DNA from: Providencia rettgeri | Lineage (GTDB): Bacteria > Pseudomonadota > Gammaproteobacteria > Enterobacterales > Enterobacteriaceae | Reading direction: 5' to 3' | DNA length: 64,000 nt | Assembly: GCA_900455085.1 (NCBI GenBank) | Contig: UGTZ01000001.1 | Location: forward strand, 960,501 to 1,024,500 | In this document: one piece after another, positions 18,362-27,770 of the stretch | Layout of the letters: each line of letters opens with the position of its first letter | Position numbering within the stretch: position 1 is the stretch's first letter | The notes under the pieces: generated by a model | Seen by the model: only the letters and a program-made list of their open reading frames with translations | What the model was told of the DNA's origin: nothing | Databases searched by the model: none | Translations under genes and position numbers: made by a program

Positions 18362-19182
18362 TTAAAAAAGTTTTTCCATTTCTTCTGCTCTGTTTATTGC
18401 GCTTTGCATTGCATCGGCAACAATTTGCGGAAGATTTCCATTATAAAATTGCTCTAAAGCCATCGCGGTGGTACCGCCTTTAGAGGTGACTTGTTCACGT
18501 AAAGCCGAAAAGTCCGTGTCACTTTGTGACTTAGCCAGTTCTACAGCCCCTTCAATTGCATTCAGAACGAGCTCGCGAGCTTGTTGCTTATCATAACCGA
18601 GTTGTTCTGCTTTTTGCTGCATTGATTCCATAAACAGAAAGAAATAGGCAGGGGAGCTACCGGTAATGGCAATAATCTTATTGATGTCTTGCTCTTGTTG
18701 GCACCAAATCGTGGAGCCAACACTTTGCATCAGCTCTTGAGCAAACTGTTTGTCTGGTTCAGAAACCTTCCTTGAGCGAATAACCCGCTAACACCTTTAC
18801 CCACCAACGATGGCGTATTTGGCATGATGCGTACTAAATTCAGTTGGTGTGCAAAGTAATCATTATAACGCTCTGCAGGGATCCCCGCGGCGATTGTCAT
18901 CACTAATTTTTGGTCAAAGTTTGTGGCATTTTGCAGCGGTTCACACACTTCTTTCATCATTTGTGGTTTAACCGCTAGGATAATGACCTCAGCGGCTTTG
19001 ACCGCAGCTAAGTTATCATGACTGCTGATAATGCCATATTGCTCGGCCAGTTTGTCTCGACGTACCGGTGTAGGAGAGCACACCGTGATCATCGATGCAG
19101 GGTAACCATGGTTAACCAGCCCAGCAATGATGGCGTGAGCCATATTTCCGGCGCCGATGAAGGCAATTTTACGATGTTGCAT
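18362..19182 (-). CDS. proC: ProC, pyrroline-5-carboxylate reductase (frameshift mid-gene)
   Basis: The last step of proline synthesis (NADPH-dependent). The N-terminal Rossmann motif is IAFIGAGNMAHAIIAGL, then AVKPQMM, RIMPNTPSLVGKGVSGL, GSSPAYFFLFMESM and the C-terminal SKGGTTAMALEQF. The frame breaks at residue ~139: the A3 run at 18763-18765 should be A4, restoring GRFSEPDKQFAQELMQ. With that base the protein is about 273 residues, close to E. coli ProC. The gene sits between yggS and yggT. proB and proA for the earlier steps are at 50.7-53.1 kb. Confidence 0.92.
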
Positions 19183-19196
19183 TCTGTTCTCCTATC

Positions 19197-19890
19197 TTAT
19201 TGGTGATATTGGCGAGCGCCAAAAATAGCGGTTCCTATGCGAACAAGTGTTGAGCCACAATGGATTGCTGCACGCATATCGTCAGTCATCCCCATTGAAA
19301 GAGTGTCAACAGTGGGGTAAGTGGTTTTTAATTGCTTAACTGCCTCATTCATTTGATGAAACACAGCACATTGGCGTTCATAATCCGTTTCAGGTGCAGG
19401 GATCGTCATCAGGCCCCGTAGCACAAGGTTTGGCATCGTAGCGACTTGTGCCGCAAGGTCTGCAACTTCTGCGAGTGTTATACCTGATTTACTGTTTTCA
19501 TCGCTGATATTGATTTGAATTAGCACATTGAGGGGCGCTTTTCCACTTGGACGTTGGTCATTTAAGCGCTGAGCGATTTTGGCTCTGTCTAAGGTATGGA
19601 ACCAATCAAAGTGCTCAGCAACAAGGCGGCTTTTATTCGATTGTAATGGGCCGATAAAATGCCAAACTAAGTCATTTCTATCAGAGAAATATTGAATTTT
19701 TTCAACACCCTCCTGAACATAATTCTCACCAAATTGGCACTGACCTGCCTCAATGGCTTCTGAAATAGCTTCACAAGGCTTGGTTTTTACTTACCGCGAG
19801 TAGCGTAATGTCTTGTGGTGAGCGCTGACACTCTGCGGCAGCATGCTCAATACGCGCGGTGACATCAGAGATATTATTTTGAATGGTCAT
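19197..19890 (-). CDS. yggS: YggS, PLP homeostasis protein (frameshift near the start)
   Basis: A single-domain alanine-racemase-fold protein that binds pyridoxal phosphate without known catalysis. The start is MTIQNNISDVTARIEHAAAE, then LLAVSKTKP with the PLP lysine. The T5 run at 19784-19788 must be T4 to read this; as written it gives a stop at residue ~40. The rest is intact: FGENYVQEGVEKI, WHFIGPLQSNK, LIQINISDENSKSGI, SMGMTDDM and GSTLVRIGTAIFG. It is upstream of proC in one direction. Loss in E. coli disturbs vitamin B6 and amino-acid pools. Confidence 0.92.
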
Positions 19891-20037
19891 TATTTTATTC
19901 AATATGGTTTATTCAATACTATTTTATTCATGTCTTACATGAATAGCGGCTATTGACCATAGTGTAAAGCAAATTACATCAGAACGGCACCATTGCATGA
20001 GGTTAAGCTAAAAATAACCACGTAAAATACGCGATGC

Positions 20038-20457
20038 TTAAATATGTTGCTCAAACCAGCTTTCAAGGATCACAACAGCAGACGCAGAATCTACTTTTCC
20101 TTTACTCAAAGCTCGATAACCACCTTGTTCAAAAAGGCCTGCTTTTGCTTCAACCGTGGAAAGACGTTCATCATGTAATTCGACTTTAACACCAAAACGG
20201 CCATGAATTCGATTTGCAAAATTACGGGCTTGGCTTGTGACCAGTTGTTCCGTACCATCCATATTAAGGGGAAGGCCAACAATAACCAACTGAGGTTGCC
20301 ATTCTTTAAGTAACTTTTCGATTTGTTGCCAATCGGGGCGGCCGTCACTGGCTTTTAGTGAGGTTAATGGTCGCGCGGTACCTGTAATTTCTTGTCCAAC
20401 GGCCACACCGATGCTTTTGGTTCCAAAATCAAAGGCTAACAAAGTTCTTCCAGACAT
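20038..20457 (-). CDS. ruvX: RuvX (YqgF), Holliday-junction-resolvase-like nuclease
   Basis: A 139-residue RNase H-fold protein. The first catalytic Asp is in LLAFDFGTKSIGVAVG; IVGLPLNMDGTE, LHDERLSTVEA with the second acidic residue, and DSASAVVIL near the end complete the family set. It is essential in E. coli and linked to processing of the 5' end of pre-16S rRNA. Its ATG overlaps the yqgE stop region (20457), so the two are coupled. Confidence 0.95.
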   Translation of the reverse strand: MSGRTLLAFDFGTKSIGVAVGQEITGTARPLTSLKASDGRPDWQQIEKLLKEWQPQLVIVGLPLNMDGTEQLVTSQARNFANRIHGRFGVKVELHDERLSTVEAKAGLFEQGGYRALSKGKVDSASAVVILESWFEQHI

Positions 20458-21020
20458 TAAGCATGCCCCGCTTGCATTGAAATAGTATGAATATCAATAC
20501 CAATTAATTTAGCTGCAGCAGTCCAGCGTTCATGAATTGGTGTATCAAAAATAAGCTCAGGAGAAGCTTCAACGGTCAACCAGCTATTTTCCATGATTTC
20601 ACGTTCAAGTTGGCCTGGTTCCCAGCTTGCATAACCTAGTGCAACTAAAGAGTTTGAGAGGGAGTGCTCACTTCCTAAAGTCTCTAAGATATCTTTTGAC
20701 GTTGTCACCATCACTTCATCATTTAAGTGCAGACTCGATAAAAAGCCTTTTATCGGTGTGTGTAAGATGAACCCATGCTCTTCAGCCACGGGACCACCCG
20801 CAATGACAGGCTTCTTTAAATTACGGTTATCAATTTTATCTGAAATCGTAATTTCGAGTTTTTTAAGCATCTTATCGACAGAAAAATCATCAATAGGCTT
20901 GTTAATCACAATCCCCATCGCCCCTTTTTCATTGTGCTCACACACATAAACGACTGACTGCTCAAAATAAGGGTCTGTTAAGGATGGCATGGCGATAAGA
21001 AAATGGTTTTGCAGATTCAA
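20457..21020 (-). CDS. yqgE: YqgE family protein (DUF179)
   Basis: A 187-residue protein with family blocks FLIAMPSLTDPYFEQSVVYV, GAMGIVINKP, GGPVAEEHGFILH, and LGYASWEPGQLEREI. The role is unknown, but the gene is kept next to ruvX and gshB in Enterobacterales. It overlaps the ruvX start by one base and is separated from gshB by a 135-bp gap that contains a hairpin. Confidence 0.95.
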   Translation of the reverse strand: MNLQNHFLIAMPSLTDPYFEQSVVYVCEHNEKGAMGIVINKPIDDFSVDKMLKKLEITISDKIDNRNLKKPVIAGGPVAEEHGFILHTPIKGFLSSLHLNDEVMVTTSKDILETLGSEHSLSNSLVALGYASWEPGQLEREIMENSWLTVEASPELIFDTPIHERWTAAAKLIGIDIHTISMQAGHA

Positions 21021-21094
21021 ACTTAGACTCCAGCAAATTTAAAACAATTGAGAGAACACAATAAAAGGCAAACTTATAGGTGGTAAATAAAATG

Positions 21095-21130
21095 GATGAC
21101 TTTTATTGTGTGAAAATAATAAAAGCCATC
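21095..21130 (-). terminator. Hairpin downstream of gshB
   Basis: Arms GATGACTTTTATT and AATAAAAGCCATC pair with one mismatch. The hairpin sits inside a wider imperfect repeat (TATAGGTGGT ... ACCACC). It lies in the gap between gshB and yqgE and could be a partial terminator. There is no strong T run. Confidence 0.45.
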
Positions 21131-21155
21131 AGTGAAGATAAACCACCACTATAAA

Positions 21156-22103
21156 TTATTTATTGAGACGGCGTTCAATGGCATCCATTAACATACCTGT
21201 AATGGAGATATCAAATGCGGCTTCAATTTCCCGTGCACACGTTGGGCTAGTCACGTTAATTTCGGTTAAACGGTCACCAATGATATCAAGGCCAACAAAA
21301 ATTAAGCCTTTTTCTTTTAATGTTGGCGCTACGGCACGTGCAATGGCCCAGTCACTTTCACTTAATGGACGAGCTTCCCCACGGCCACCCGCTGCAAGGT
21401 TACCTCGGGTTTCACCTTGAGCTGGAATTCGCGCTAAGCAATAAGGAACAGGTTCACCATCCACCACCAAGACACGTTTATCACCATCTTTAATTGCTGG
21501 TAGGAAGTTTTGGGCCATGCAGTAACGGGAGCTATGTTCCGTTAGCGTTTCGATAATTACGCCCACATTTGGGTCATCTTGTTTAAGACGGAAAATCGAA
21601 GCGCCACCCATACCATCTAGTGGTTTGAATATGACATCCCCATGTTTTTGGTGAAATTCTCTTAACTTTTGTGGGCTGCGCGTGACCAATGTGTCCGGTG
21701 TTAACTCAGCAAACCAAGCAGTAAAGAGTTTCTCATTGCAGTCACGTAAGCTTTGCGGTTTATTCACAATTAAGGTGCCAGCTTGTTCCGCTCTTTCTAA
21801 AATATAAGTCGCATAGATAAATTCAGTATCAAAAGGCGGGTCTTTCCGCATTAAAATGGCATCAAGTGAACTTAGGGGGATATCTTGTTCCCCATGAAAT
21901 TCGTACCATTTTTCTGGGTTTTCTTCGACTGTCACGATTTTTGTTTGTGCGCGAGCTTCACCTTGGTGTAAATACAGGTCATTCATTTCCATATAATGGA
22001 TTTCATAACCTCGACGCTGAGCTTCCAGCATCATTGCAAAACTGGTGTCTTTCTTGATTTTGATGGATGAAATAGGATCCATCACTATACCGAGCTTGAT
22101 CAT
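21156..22103 (-). CDS. gshB: GshB, glutathione synthetase
   Basis: A 315-residue ATP-grasp enzyme that joins glycine to gamma-glutamylcysteine. The N-terminal domain starts MIKLGIVMDPISSIKIKKDT. The ATP-grasp part has DVIFKPLDGMGGASIFR and the metal and substrate region GLDIIGDRLTEINVTSPT. The length matches E. coli (316). gshA, the first-step enzyme, begins at the right end of this window. It follows rsmE by nine bases and is probably cotranscribed. Confidence 0.97.
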   Translation of the reverse strand: MIKLGIVMDPISSIKIKKDTSFAMMLEAQRRGYEIHYMEMNDLYLHQGEARAQTKIVTVEENPEKWYEFHGEQDIPLSSLDAILMRKDPPFDTEFIYATYILERAEQAGTLIVNKPQSLRDCNEKLFTAWFAELTPDTLVTRSPQKLREFHQKHGDVIFKPLDGMGGASIFRLKQDDPNVGVIIETLTEHSSRYCMAQNFLPAIKDGDKRVLVVDGEPVPYCLARIPAQGETRGNLAAGGRGEARPLSESDWAIARAVAPTLKEKGLIFVGLDIIGDRLTEINVTSPTCAREIEAAFDISITGMLMDAIERRLNK

Positions 22104-22112
22104 TTTTTCTCC

Positions 22113-22844
22113 TTACCCCAGATCACCTAAGCGCACTTGTAGTGCTGTGATAGCGGTTAGCGCAGTCGTTTCTGTTCGTAATACTCGAGGCCCTAACAGT
22201 ATATCGGTAAATTGATAATTTGCTGTCATGGCAATTTCGTCTGCTGACAAGCCACCTTCCGGGCCAATCAACAATCGTACTTTCTTCAGTTCAGAGGGTA
22301 ACGTATTAATACTTTCTGTTGCTCGTGGGTGCAAATTGACTTTAAATGCACCGTCAGTTTCCGCGCACCATGCTTCAAGGGTTTGTACTGGGCGAATTTC
22401 TGGAATTCGGTTGCGGCCACATTGTTCGCAGGCAGCAATCGCAATTTTTTGCCATTGAAGTAATTTTTTATCGAGCCGTTCGCCATCTAGGCGAACACCA
22501 CAACGTTCTGATAACAAAGGTGTTATTGTATTAACTCCGAGTTCGACAGATTTTTGGATAGTAAATTCCATTTTTTCCCCACGAGACATGACCTGCCCGA
22601 GGTGTAAATCGAGAGGGGATTCTCTATCGTCAACTTGGCTATTTTTAATGTGTACGAATACATTTTTTTTAGTTGCTTCAGTAATTTCAGCACTAAAGGT
22701 TTTATTGCTGCCATCAAAAAGTTCGAGTTTTTGGCCTGCAGTCATGCGCAGTACTCGACCTACATGGTTTGCAGCATCATCACCAAGAGAAATTGTTGTG
22801 TTTATTTGAAGAGGCTCTGGGTGATAAATGCGTGGAATGCGCAT
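22113..22844 (-). CDS. rsmE: RsmE, 16S rRNA (uracil1498-N3) methyltransferase
   Basis: A 243-residue SPOUT-fold enzyme. An N-terminal PUA-like domain (MRIPRIYHPEPL, HVGRVLRM) precedes the knotted domain with SRGEKMEFTIQKSVELGV, LLIGPEGGLSADEI and LGPRVLRTETTALTAI, the SAM-binding knot. It methylates U1498 of 16S rRNA. Gene order rsmE-gshB-yqgE-ruvX is the usual one. No endA gene is seen upstream, where E. coli has it. Confidence 0.96.
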   Translation of the reverse strand: MRIPRIYHPEPLQINTTISLGDDAANHVGRVLRMTAGQKLELFDGSNKTFSAEITEATKKNVFVHIKNSQVDDRESPLDLHLGQVMSRGEKMEFTIQKSVELGVNTITPLLSERCGVRLDGERLDKKLLQWQKIAIAACEQCGRNRIPEIRPVQTLEAWCAETDGAFKVNLHPRATESINTLPSELKKVRLLIGPEGGLSADEIAMTANYQFTDILLGPRVLRTETTALTAITALQVRLGDLG

Positions 22845-23123
22845 AGCTTTTCCTTAGTACAGACTGGGTTAATAAATAATATAACTTTGATGAATATGGG
22901 GGTTGAATTGTTAAACTCAAGCGCTGCTACCTAGTTTATAACGAAATACTGACCTTTTATAGTATGTCTGTGCCATAGGTGACATCTTAAACAGTGATGA
23001 AAGTAAACTAGAAGATCATGATATTCGAATAAACCGACTCTACTCAACGGAATTAAAGTGTTGGGGATAGCAGAAATTCACAGTATATTTATTTTTATCT
23101 CCATAAAGGAATAAGGAGTTAAT

Positions 23124-23933
23124 ATGAGGGAGTTACTCTGTACTTTAATATCATCGGTTATATCTATTATTTCGCCGTCTGAGCAATTTACATTATCATG
23201 TCAAAATGATAAATCTATAAATATCATTGATTTTATTTGTGTTTTTTCTTCTTTTTTTATGCTGCTAATATCCTTTTTTACGACTAAAAAACTACTTATT
23301 TATTTACCCGTTGTTCATTTTGATAAATCCAAAATTATTATTAAAAATACTGTTTTACTTCTAATATATAGTGTACTAATTTTTATAATATATTATTCAT
23401 CTAATAATTTACGTATTATTTTATTTTTAACATTATATATTAATTTAATAATACCATTATTTATCATTGATAATAAAATAGGTTATCTCCCTGATGTTCT
23501 TACGTACCCCATTATTATGGGTGGGGTTGCTATATCAAATTCACTTACCAAATGGGAATGTAGTCTCAGCTATTTATGCAGTACTGATCAGCTACTTAGT
23601 GATGTTAATGGTGGTTACATTGGTTGAAAGACAAACTTATCAACCACAAATGGGGAGAGGGGATTTTAAACTTGTTGCCGCTTGTTCGGCTTGGCTTGGC
23701 GTTTGGGAGTTACCTTACTTTTTGGGCACCGCTGCAGGGTTGGGGCTATTACAATACTGGGTTAACTTTGGGCTATGGCCTAAAATATACCAAAAAAGCA
23801 ACTGGTAAATCTAGCCCACGCCGAGATATTATCTGAGGTGCAAATAGCTAAAACAACGAAGACGATTCCATTTGGCCCCGCGTTAATTATTAGTGCTAGC
23901 ACATGGTTGTATTTATCAATAATTGAATATTAA
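23124..23933 (+). CDS. A24-type prepilin peptidase (two frameshifts)
   Basis: A membrane aspartyl protease that cuts type IV prepilin or pseudopilin leaders. Both active-site motifs are present, in different frames: DNKIGYLPDVLTYP with the first Asp, and GRGDFKLVAACSAWLG with the second. A run of four C at 23507-23510 read as three, and the A6 run at 23792-23797 read as seven, restore one ~270-residue protein ending IPFGPALIISASTWLYLSIIEY. The N-terminal part is unusually AT-rich and lacks the Cys-rich methylase segment. No pilus genes are adjacent. It could be intact with sequence errors, or a decaying acquired gene. Confidence 0.7.
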
Positions 23934-23990
23934 ATTAAATGACAACCTTATGCGCATATTTGAAAGGTGGCTTATTAAAAAGAGTGATTA

Positions 23991-24635
23991 TTAAGACGCT
24001 GCGGTTACCAAAGAATCTAAAAATTGCTGCCATTTACTCGGCTCACCGAGGTAATTCTGTAATGGAACTCGTAACCATTTCCCCTGTTGTTGTATTAACA
24101 GAGTTGGAAAACCGGATGCACCTGACTGCGCTAACAGAGCCTTACTTGTTTCAATGTGGGCCGCAGTTTCATGTTGCTCACACTCACTGTAGTCGGACAC
24201 ATACTGGGTTACATCGAGGCCAATTTCTTTGGCGAGCTCAAGAAGTACCGCGGTATCTTTAATATGGCGTCCTGAAATGTAGTGTGTTTTTTGAATGGCT
24301 TTAAGCATCTCAAAGCCTTTGCCTTGCTTGGTTGCCGCTAATATAGCGGTTTGCGGTGGTGTTGAGTCCATAACCAAATTAGGTTCGTGTAGCATTTTTA
24401 TATAGTCATCGCCAAATACTTGCCCTGTCATGGATGCAATGCGCTTATCAGCTTGCAGAATATATTGGCGAAAATTATCATCTAAATGTAGGCGTGCATT
24501 GCCAGCTAACATACCACCACCATGCATTTCAATGTTGATACTTGGATGTTGGTTGGCAATTTCGATTAAAGGCGCAGCGGCATAGCACCAGCCGCAATAA
24601 GGGTCATAAATATAATGTAGGGTGATATTGCTCAT
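23991..24635 (-). CDS. DsbA-family (FrnE-like) oxidoreductase
   Basis: A 214-residue thioredoxin-fold protein with a helical insert and no signal peptide. The active site Cys-Gly-Trp-Cys is in YIYDPYCGWCYAAAPLIE, and a cis-Pro region SGASGFPTLLIQ is near the end. Relatives are called FrnE or 2-hydroxychromene-2-carboxylate isomerase-like and act in the cytoplasm in thiol redox chemistry. The substrate is unknown. It stands alone between a prepilin peptidase and the MBL-fold gene. Confidence 0.82.
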   Translation of the reverse strand: MSNITLHYIYDPYCGWCYAAAPLIEIANQHPSINIEMHGGGMLAGNARLHLDDNFRQYILQADKRIASMTGQVFGDDYIKMLHEPNLVMDSTPPQTAILAATKQGKGFEMLKAIQKTHYISGRHIKDTAVLLELAKEIGLDVTQYVSDYSECEQHETAAHIETSKALLAQSGASGFPTLLIQQQGKWLRVPLQNYLGEPSKWQQFLDSLVTAAS

Positions 24636-24807
24636 AATCGTTCTCTCTATTTGATCTTTTTAAATAATTTTAGTTAAGTTGTATCATTATCATCAAAAAA
24701 TTAATACCACTACCATTCGGTGAAATCAGCCAAATTGCTTTTAGTCATTCAGTGAGTTGCTACGGAACATACCGCGCAAAATGGCTGTAATAGTGAGTAT
24801 CACTTGG

Positions 24808-25680
24808 TTATTGAGGCCACTGCATTTCGCCTTTAACAACTTTTGCACTAAGTTCTAAACTTGATTTGTCATCCAATTGTGGATATTTTACCGCAATTTT
24901 TTGGATGAGTTCATCTGAGTTTTTACTTGTTTTTGCTGCATTTTCAAAATCTTGTAAGTATTTTTGAGTAAAAGAAACCGTGCTTGTATCTAATTTAGAT
25001 GCTCCCGTAAAGTGACCGGGAACAACGGTTATTGGGTTCAGTGCTTTGATGTCTTTTAATGTTTGCTGCCAATTTTTACGTGACTCTTCTGTTTGTGTAT
25101 CTGCTACCCAAACATGAATATTGTCAGAAACAATAACGCCCCCTACAACGGCTTTTAATGATGGAACCCAGACATAAGTTCTATCTGGTGATGCGCTATC
25201 AAGGCCTTTAATTTCAAGTCGTTCACCATCAACTGTGAAGCTATCTCCTTTAATGACCTCAGGGACGATAATATGGGCAGGTGCCTCATCTTTTAATACA
25301 CCACCCCAGTAAGCCAGTTTGCCATCTTTAGTTGCTTTAATGGCTTCAACTGTATTTGCTGTCGCGACCACTTTAGCTTCAGGGAAGGCGTTTGTTAGGG
25401 TATCGAGCCCAAAATAGTAATCTGGATCTGAGTGGCTAATATAAATCGTGGTTAATTTCTTGTTGAGCTTTTTAATTTTATCAACCAATTGTTGTGCATC
25501 ATTTTTTTGAAATTGTGCGTCAATTAACACCACTTCACTTGAACCGCTAATAATTTCAGAGGAAACCGGAAATACGCTGTTATTTCCAGGATTATAAACG
25601 TCTAATTTTAGTGTTTCAGCTTGGGTCATATTTATCGTAGTGGCGAATAACGCGGTTGCAGCTAATAAGGTAAATTTCAT
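24808..25680 (-). CDS. Exported metallo-beta-lactamase-fold hydrolase with atypical metal site
   Basis: A 290-residue protein with a signal peptide (cut after about residue 21, NMTQA). The MBL fold is visible: VLIDAQFQKNDAQQLVDKI, then IYISHSDPDYYFGLDTL where the usual HxHxDH motif should be, VVGGVIVSDNIHVWVAD, and VVPGHF near the end. In the motif only the first His and the Asp remain; the second His is Asp and the last His is Tyr. Catalysis and metal use are therefore uncertain. A LysR-type gene is divergent from it at 25813, so that protein probably regulates it. Confidence 0.8.
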   Translation of the reverse strand: MKFTLLAATALFATTINMTQAETLKLDVYNPGNNSVFPVSSEIISGSSEVVLIDAQFQKNDAQQLVDKIKKLNKKLTTIYISHSDPDYYFGLDTLTNAFPEAKVVATANTVEAIKATKDGKLAYWGGVLKDEAPAHIIVPEVIKGDSFTVDGERLEIKGLDSASPDRTYVWVPSLKAVVGGVIVSDNIHVWVADTQTEESRKNWQQTLKDIKALNPITVVPGHFTGASKLDTSTVSFTQKYLQDFENAAKTSKNSDELIQKIAVKYPQLDDKSSLELSAKVVKGEMQWPQ

Positions 25681-25812
25681 TTTGTATCCTAAAATAAAGT
25701 TATACAGGAAAGCTTGTTTTTTGCATGGCGTGTATATTAAATTGCAATGATAAGATAAAAAACCCCATAATTAGGTGTTGTTTGTTGCACAATTCGGTCA
25801 AATGAGAGTGGT

Positions 25813-26754
25813 ATGGATAGATTAAAGGCAGCAGAAGTATTTATTACTATCGTTGAACAAGGCAGCCTAAGTGGAGCAGCAGAAAAATTAGAGATGTCGA
25901 GAGCGATGGTGACTCGCTATTTGTCGGAAATGGAACAATGGGCGGGAGTGCGTTTATTAAATCGTACCACGCGGAAATTAAGTTTAACTTCAGCGGGGGA
26001 AGGGGTATATCAACAATCTTTGCAACTTAATGCTATTTCCCAAATGGTCCCTGTGCAGCAAGAGCTTGATGCAAAAGCATTATCTGGTTTAGTGCGCATT
26101 AGTTGCTCACAATCTATTGCCCAAAGTGCGCTTTCTGTGGCTATTGCTGAGTTTATGAAACTCTATCCAAATATGGCTATAGATATGCAAATATCGAATA
26201 AATCAGTTAATTTAATAGAGGAACGAATTGACTTGGCGATCCGCATCACTAATCAACTGGAGCCGAGTTTAATCGCAAAACCATTGTCAACTTGCCATTC
26301 TGTCATTTGTGCTTCACCTGATTTTTTAAAAGGGAAAAAATATCCCGAAAAACCAGAAGATTTAGTTTTACTCGATTGCTTAACCTACAATTTTTTTGGT
26401 CGTAGCTTATGGGTCTTTGAAAAGGCAGGTATGCAGCATAGTGTATTGGTTGATGGGCCATTAAGTGCGAATGAATCCGTATTTCTCGCTGAGGCAACAT
26501 TGCAGGGCGCGGGTATCTCTATGCAACCATATTATTCTGTTGCTGATCATTTGTCCTCAGGGGCGTTAGTTCAACTATTACCTGAATATACGCCAATGCC
26601 TCTAGGTATTTACGCTGTGTATACGAGTCGGCAAAAAATGCCAACTGCATTGAGGGTGGTGATTGATTATCTCGCTAATTGGTTTGCAACTTCACCTCAC
26701 TGGCAGTTATTGATGCAACAGCGCGGAAAATTAGCTGGGTTTTTATTTGATTAA
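25813..26754 (+). CDS. LysR-family transcriptional regulator
   Basis: A 313-residue LTTR. The N-terminal winged helix-turn-helix is MDRLKAAEVFITIVEQGSLSGAAEKLEMSRAMVTRYLSEME, and a substrate-binding domain from about residue 92 (GLVRISCSQSIAQSALSVAI) follows. It is divergent from the MBL-fold gene across a 132-bp gap, the classic LTTR arrangement, so that gene is the likely target and the gap should hold the operator. Its last 80 bp overlap the 3' end of lysR on the other strand. Confidence 0.88.
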   Translation: MDRLKAAEVFITIVEQGSLSGAAEKLEMSRAMVTRYLSEMEQWAGVRLLNRTTRKLSLTSAGEGVYQQSLQLNAISQMVPVQQELDAKALSGLVRISCSQSIAQSALSVAIAEFMKLYPNMAIDMQISNKSVNLIEERIDLAIRITNQLEPSLIAKPLSTCHSVICASPDFLKGKKYPEKPEDLVLLDCLTYNFFGRSLWVFEKAGMQHSVLVDGPLSANESVFLAEATLQGAGISMQPYYSVADHLSSGALVQLLPEYTPMPLGIYAVYTSRQKMPTALRVVIDYLANWFATSPHWQLLMQQRGKLAGFLFD

Positions 26755-27644
26755 AGTTATCCTTTAAATGTTGAGTAAAAATATTGGTCAATTGTGATGA
26801 AGGGCGGTGAATAGGTTTTATCAAGCTAACGGTAAAAGGAATGGAAAAGCTGAGTGGGCGCAGAGCCAACTTCCCAGCAGATTGTTGATGAAAATCTAAT
26901 GCAGTTAAAGGGTTAACAATAGAAATCCCAATCCCTTTTAGTGCCATAGCGCAAATAGATGATGCTGAATGCGTCTCCATGACCATTTTGCGCTCGATAT
27001 GGTGCTCCGCAAATGTTGAGTCAATCAACTGACGATAGCTGTCAGTTAATGATAGGCTAATAAAACGTTGGCCTTGAAAATCATTGGGGGTTAGGACTTC
27101 TTTTTGGGCTAAAGGGTGGTTTGCGGGTAAGACACACACTTCATTTAAACTTCCCAGTGTTTGTTGTTCAGTGCCCGGAGGCATTTGCAAATGTTCTGTT
27201 AAACCGAAATCGTAACGCTGAGCGGACAACCATTCTTCAAGAACAGGAGACTCTTGCGGGATCACTGTGATGCTGACATCAGGGTAATTTTCCATAAACG
27301 ATTGGCAAACATGGGGGCAATAAAGATTGCGCGAAAGCAGGTAAACAGGTTATCGAGATTTGGGCATGTTCGAAGCGTCGGATAGTTTCCGCTGAGTTTT
27401 TAATGCGTTCCAAACCATAATAAGAGCGTTCGACTTCTTCAAGAAACCGTAATCCTTGTGCTGTTGGCTGTAGACGTCCTTTGACCCTATCGAATAACTT
27501 AAACTGTAAAAGGTATTCTAAGCGAGCAAGTTCACGGCTGATAGTTGGTTGTGAGGTGTTTAGCAGTGCAGCGGCTTCCGTCAGGTTGGGGGCTGTCATT
27601 ACTGCACGGAATATTTCAATGTGCCGCCATGAAATGGCTTGCAT
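26675..27644 (-). CDS. lysR: LysR, activator of lysA (frameshift mid-gene)
   Basis: An LTTR of about 322 residues when repaired. The HTH region WRHIEIFRAVMTAPNLTEAA and the TSQPTISRELARLEYLLQFKLF helix match LysR. The effector domain has SITVIPQESPVLEEWLSAQR, PNDFQGQRFISLSLTDSYRQL and GIGISIVNPLTALDF. The G5 run at 27313-27317 must be four G to join the halves (LLPHVCQSFMENYPDV). It is divergent from lysA, which it activates in E. coli in response to diaminopimelate. The C-terminus is longer than in E. coli and overlaps the opposite gene by 80 bp. Confidence 0.9.
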
Positions 27645-27770
27645 AGGAAGTCCTTAAATAAAGTCTATATCAAATATGAATAGACTTTAGCAAAATAGAT
27701 ATTTTTTTTCCCGTATTATTCTTTGAATAATAGCTTTTAATATAATAAAAACTTGCAAACGAGAAAGACA

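Noticed and set aside
27645..27770. Lysine riboswitch before lysA
   Set aside because: The gap is only 126 bp, has no aptamer-like conserved boxes, and lysA is controlled by LysR from the divergent gene.
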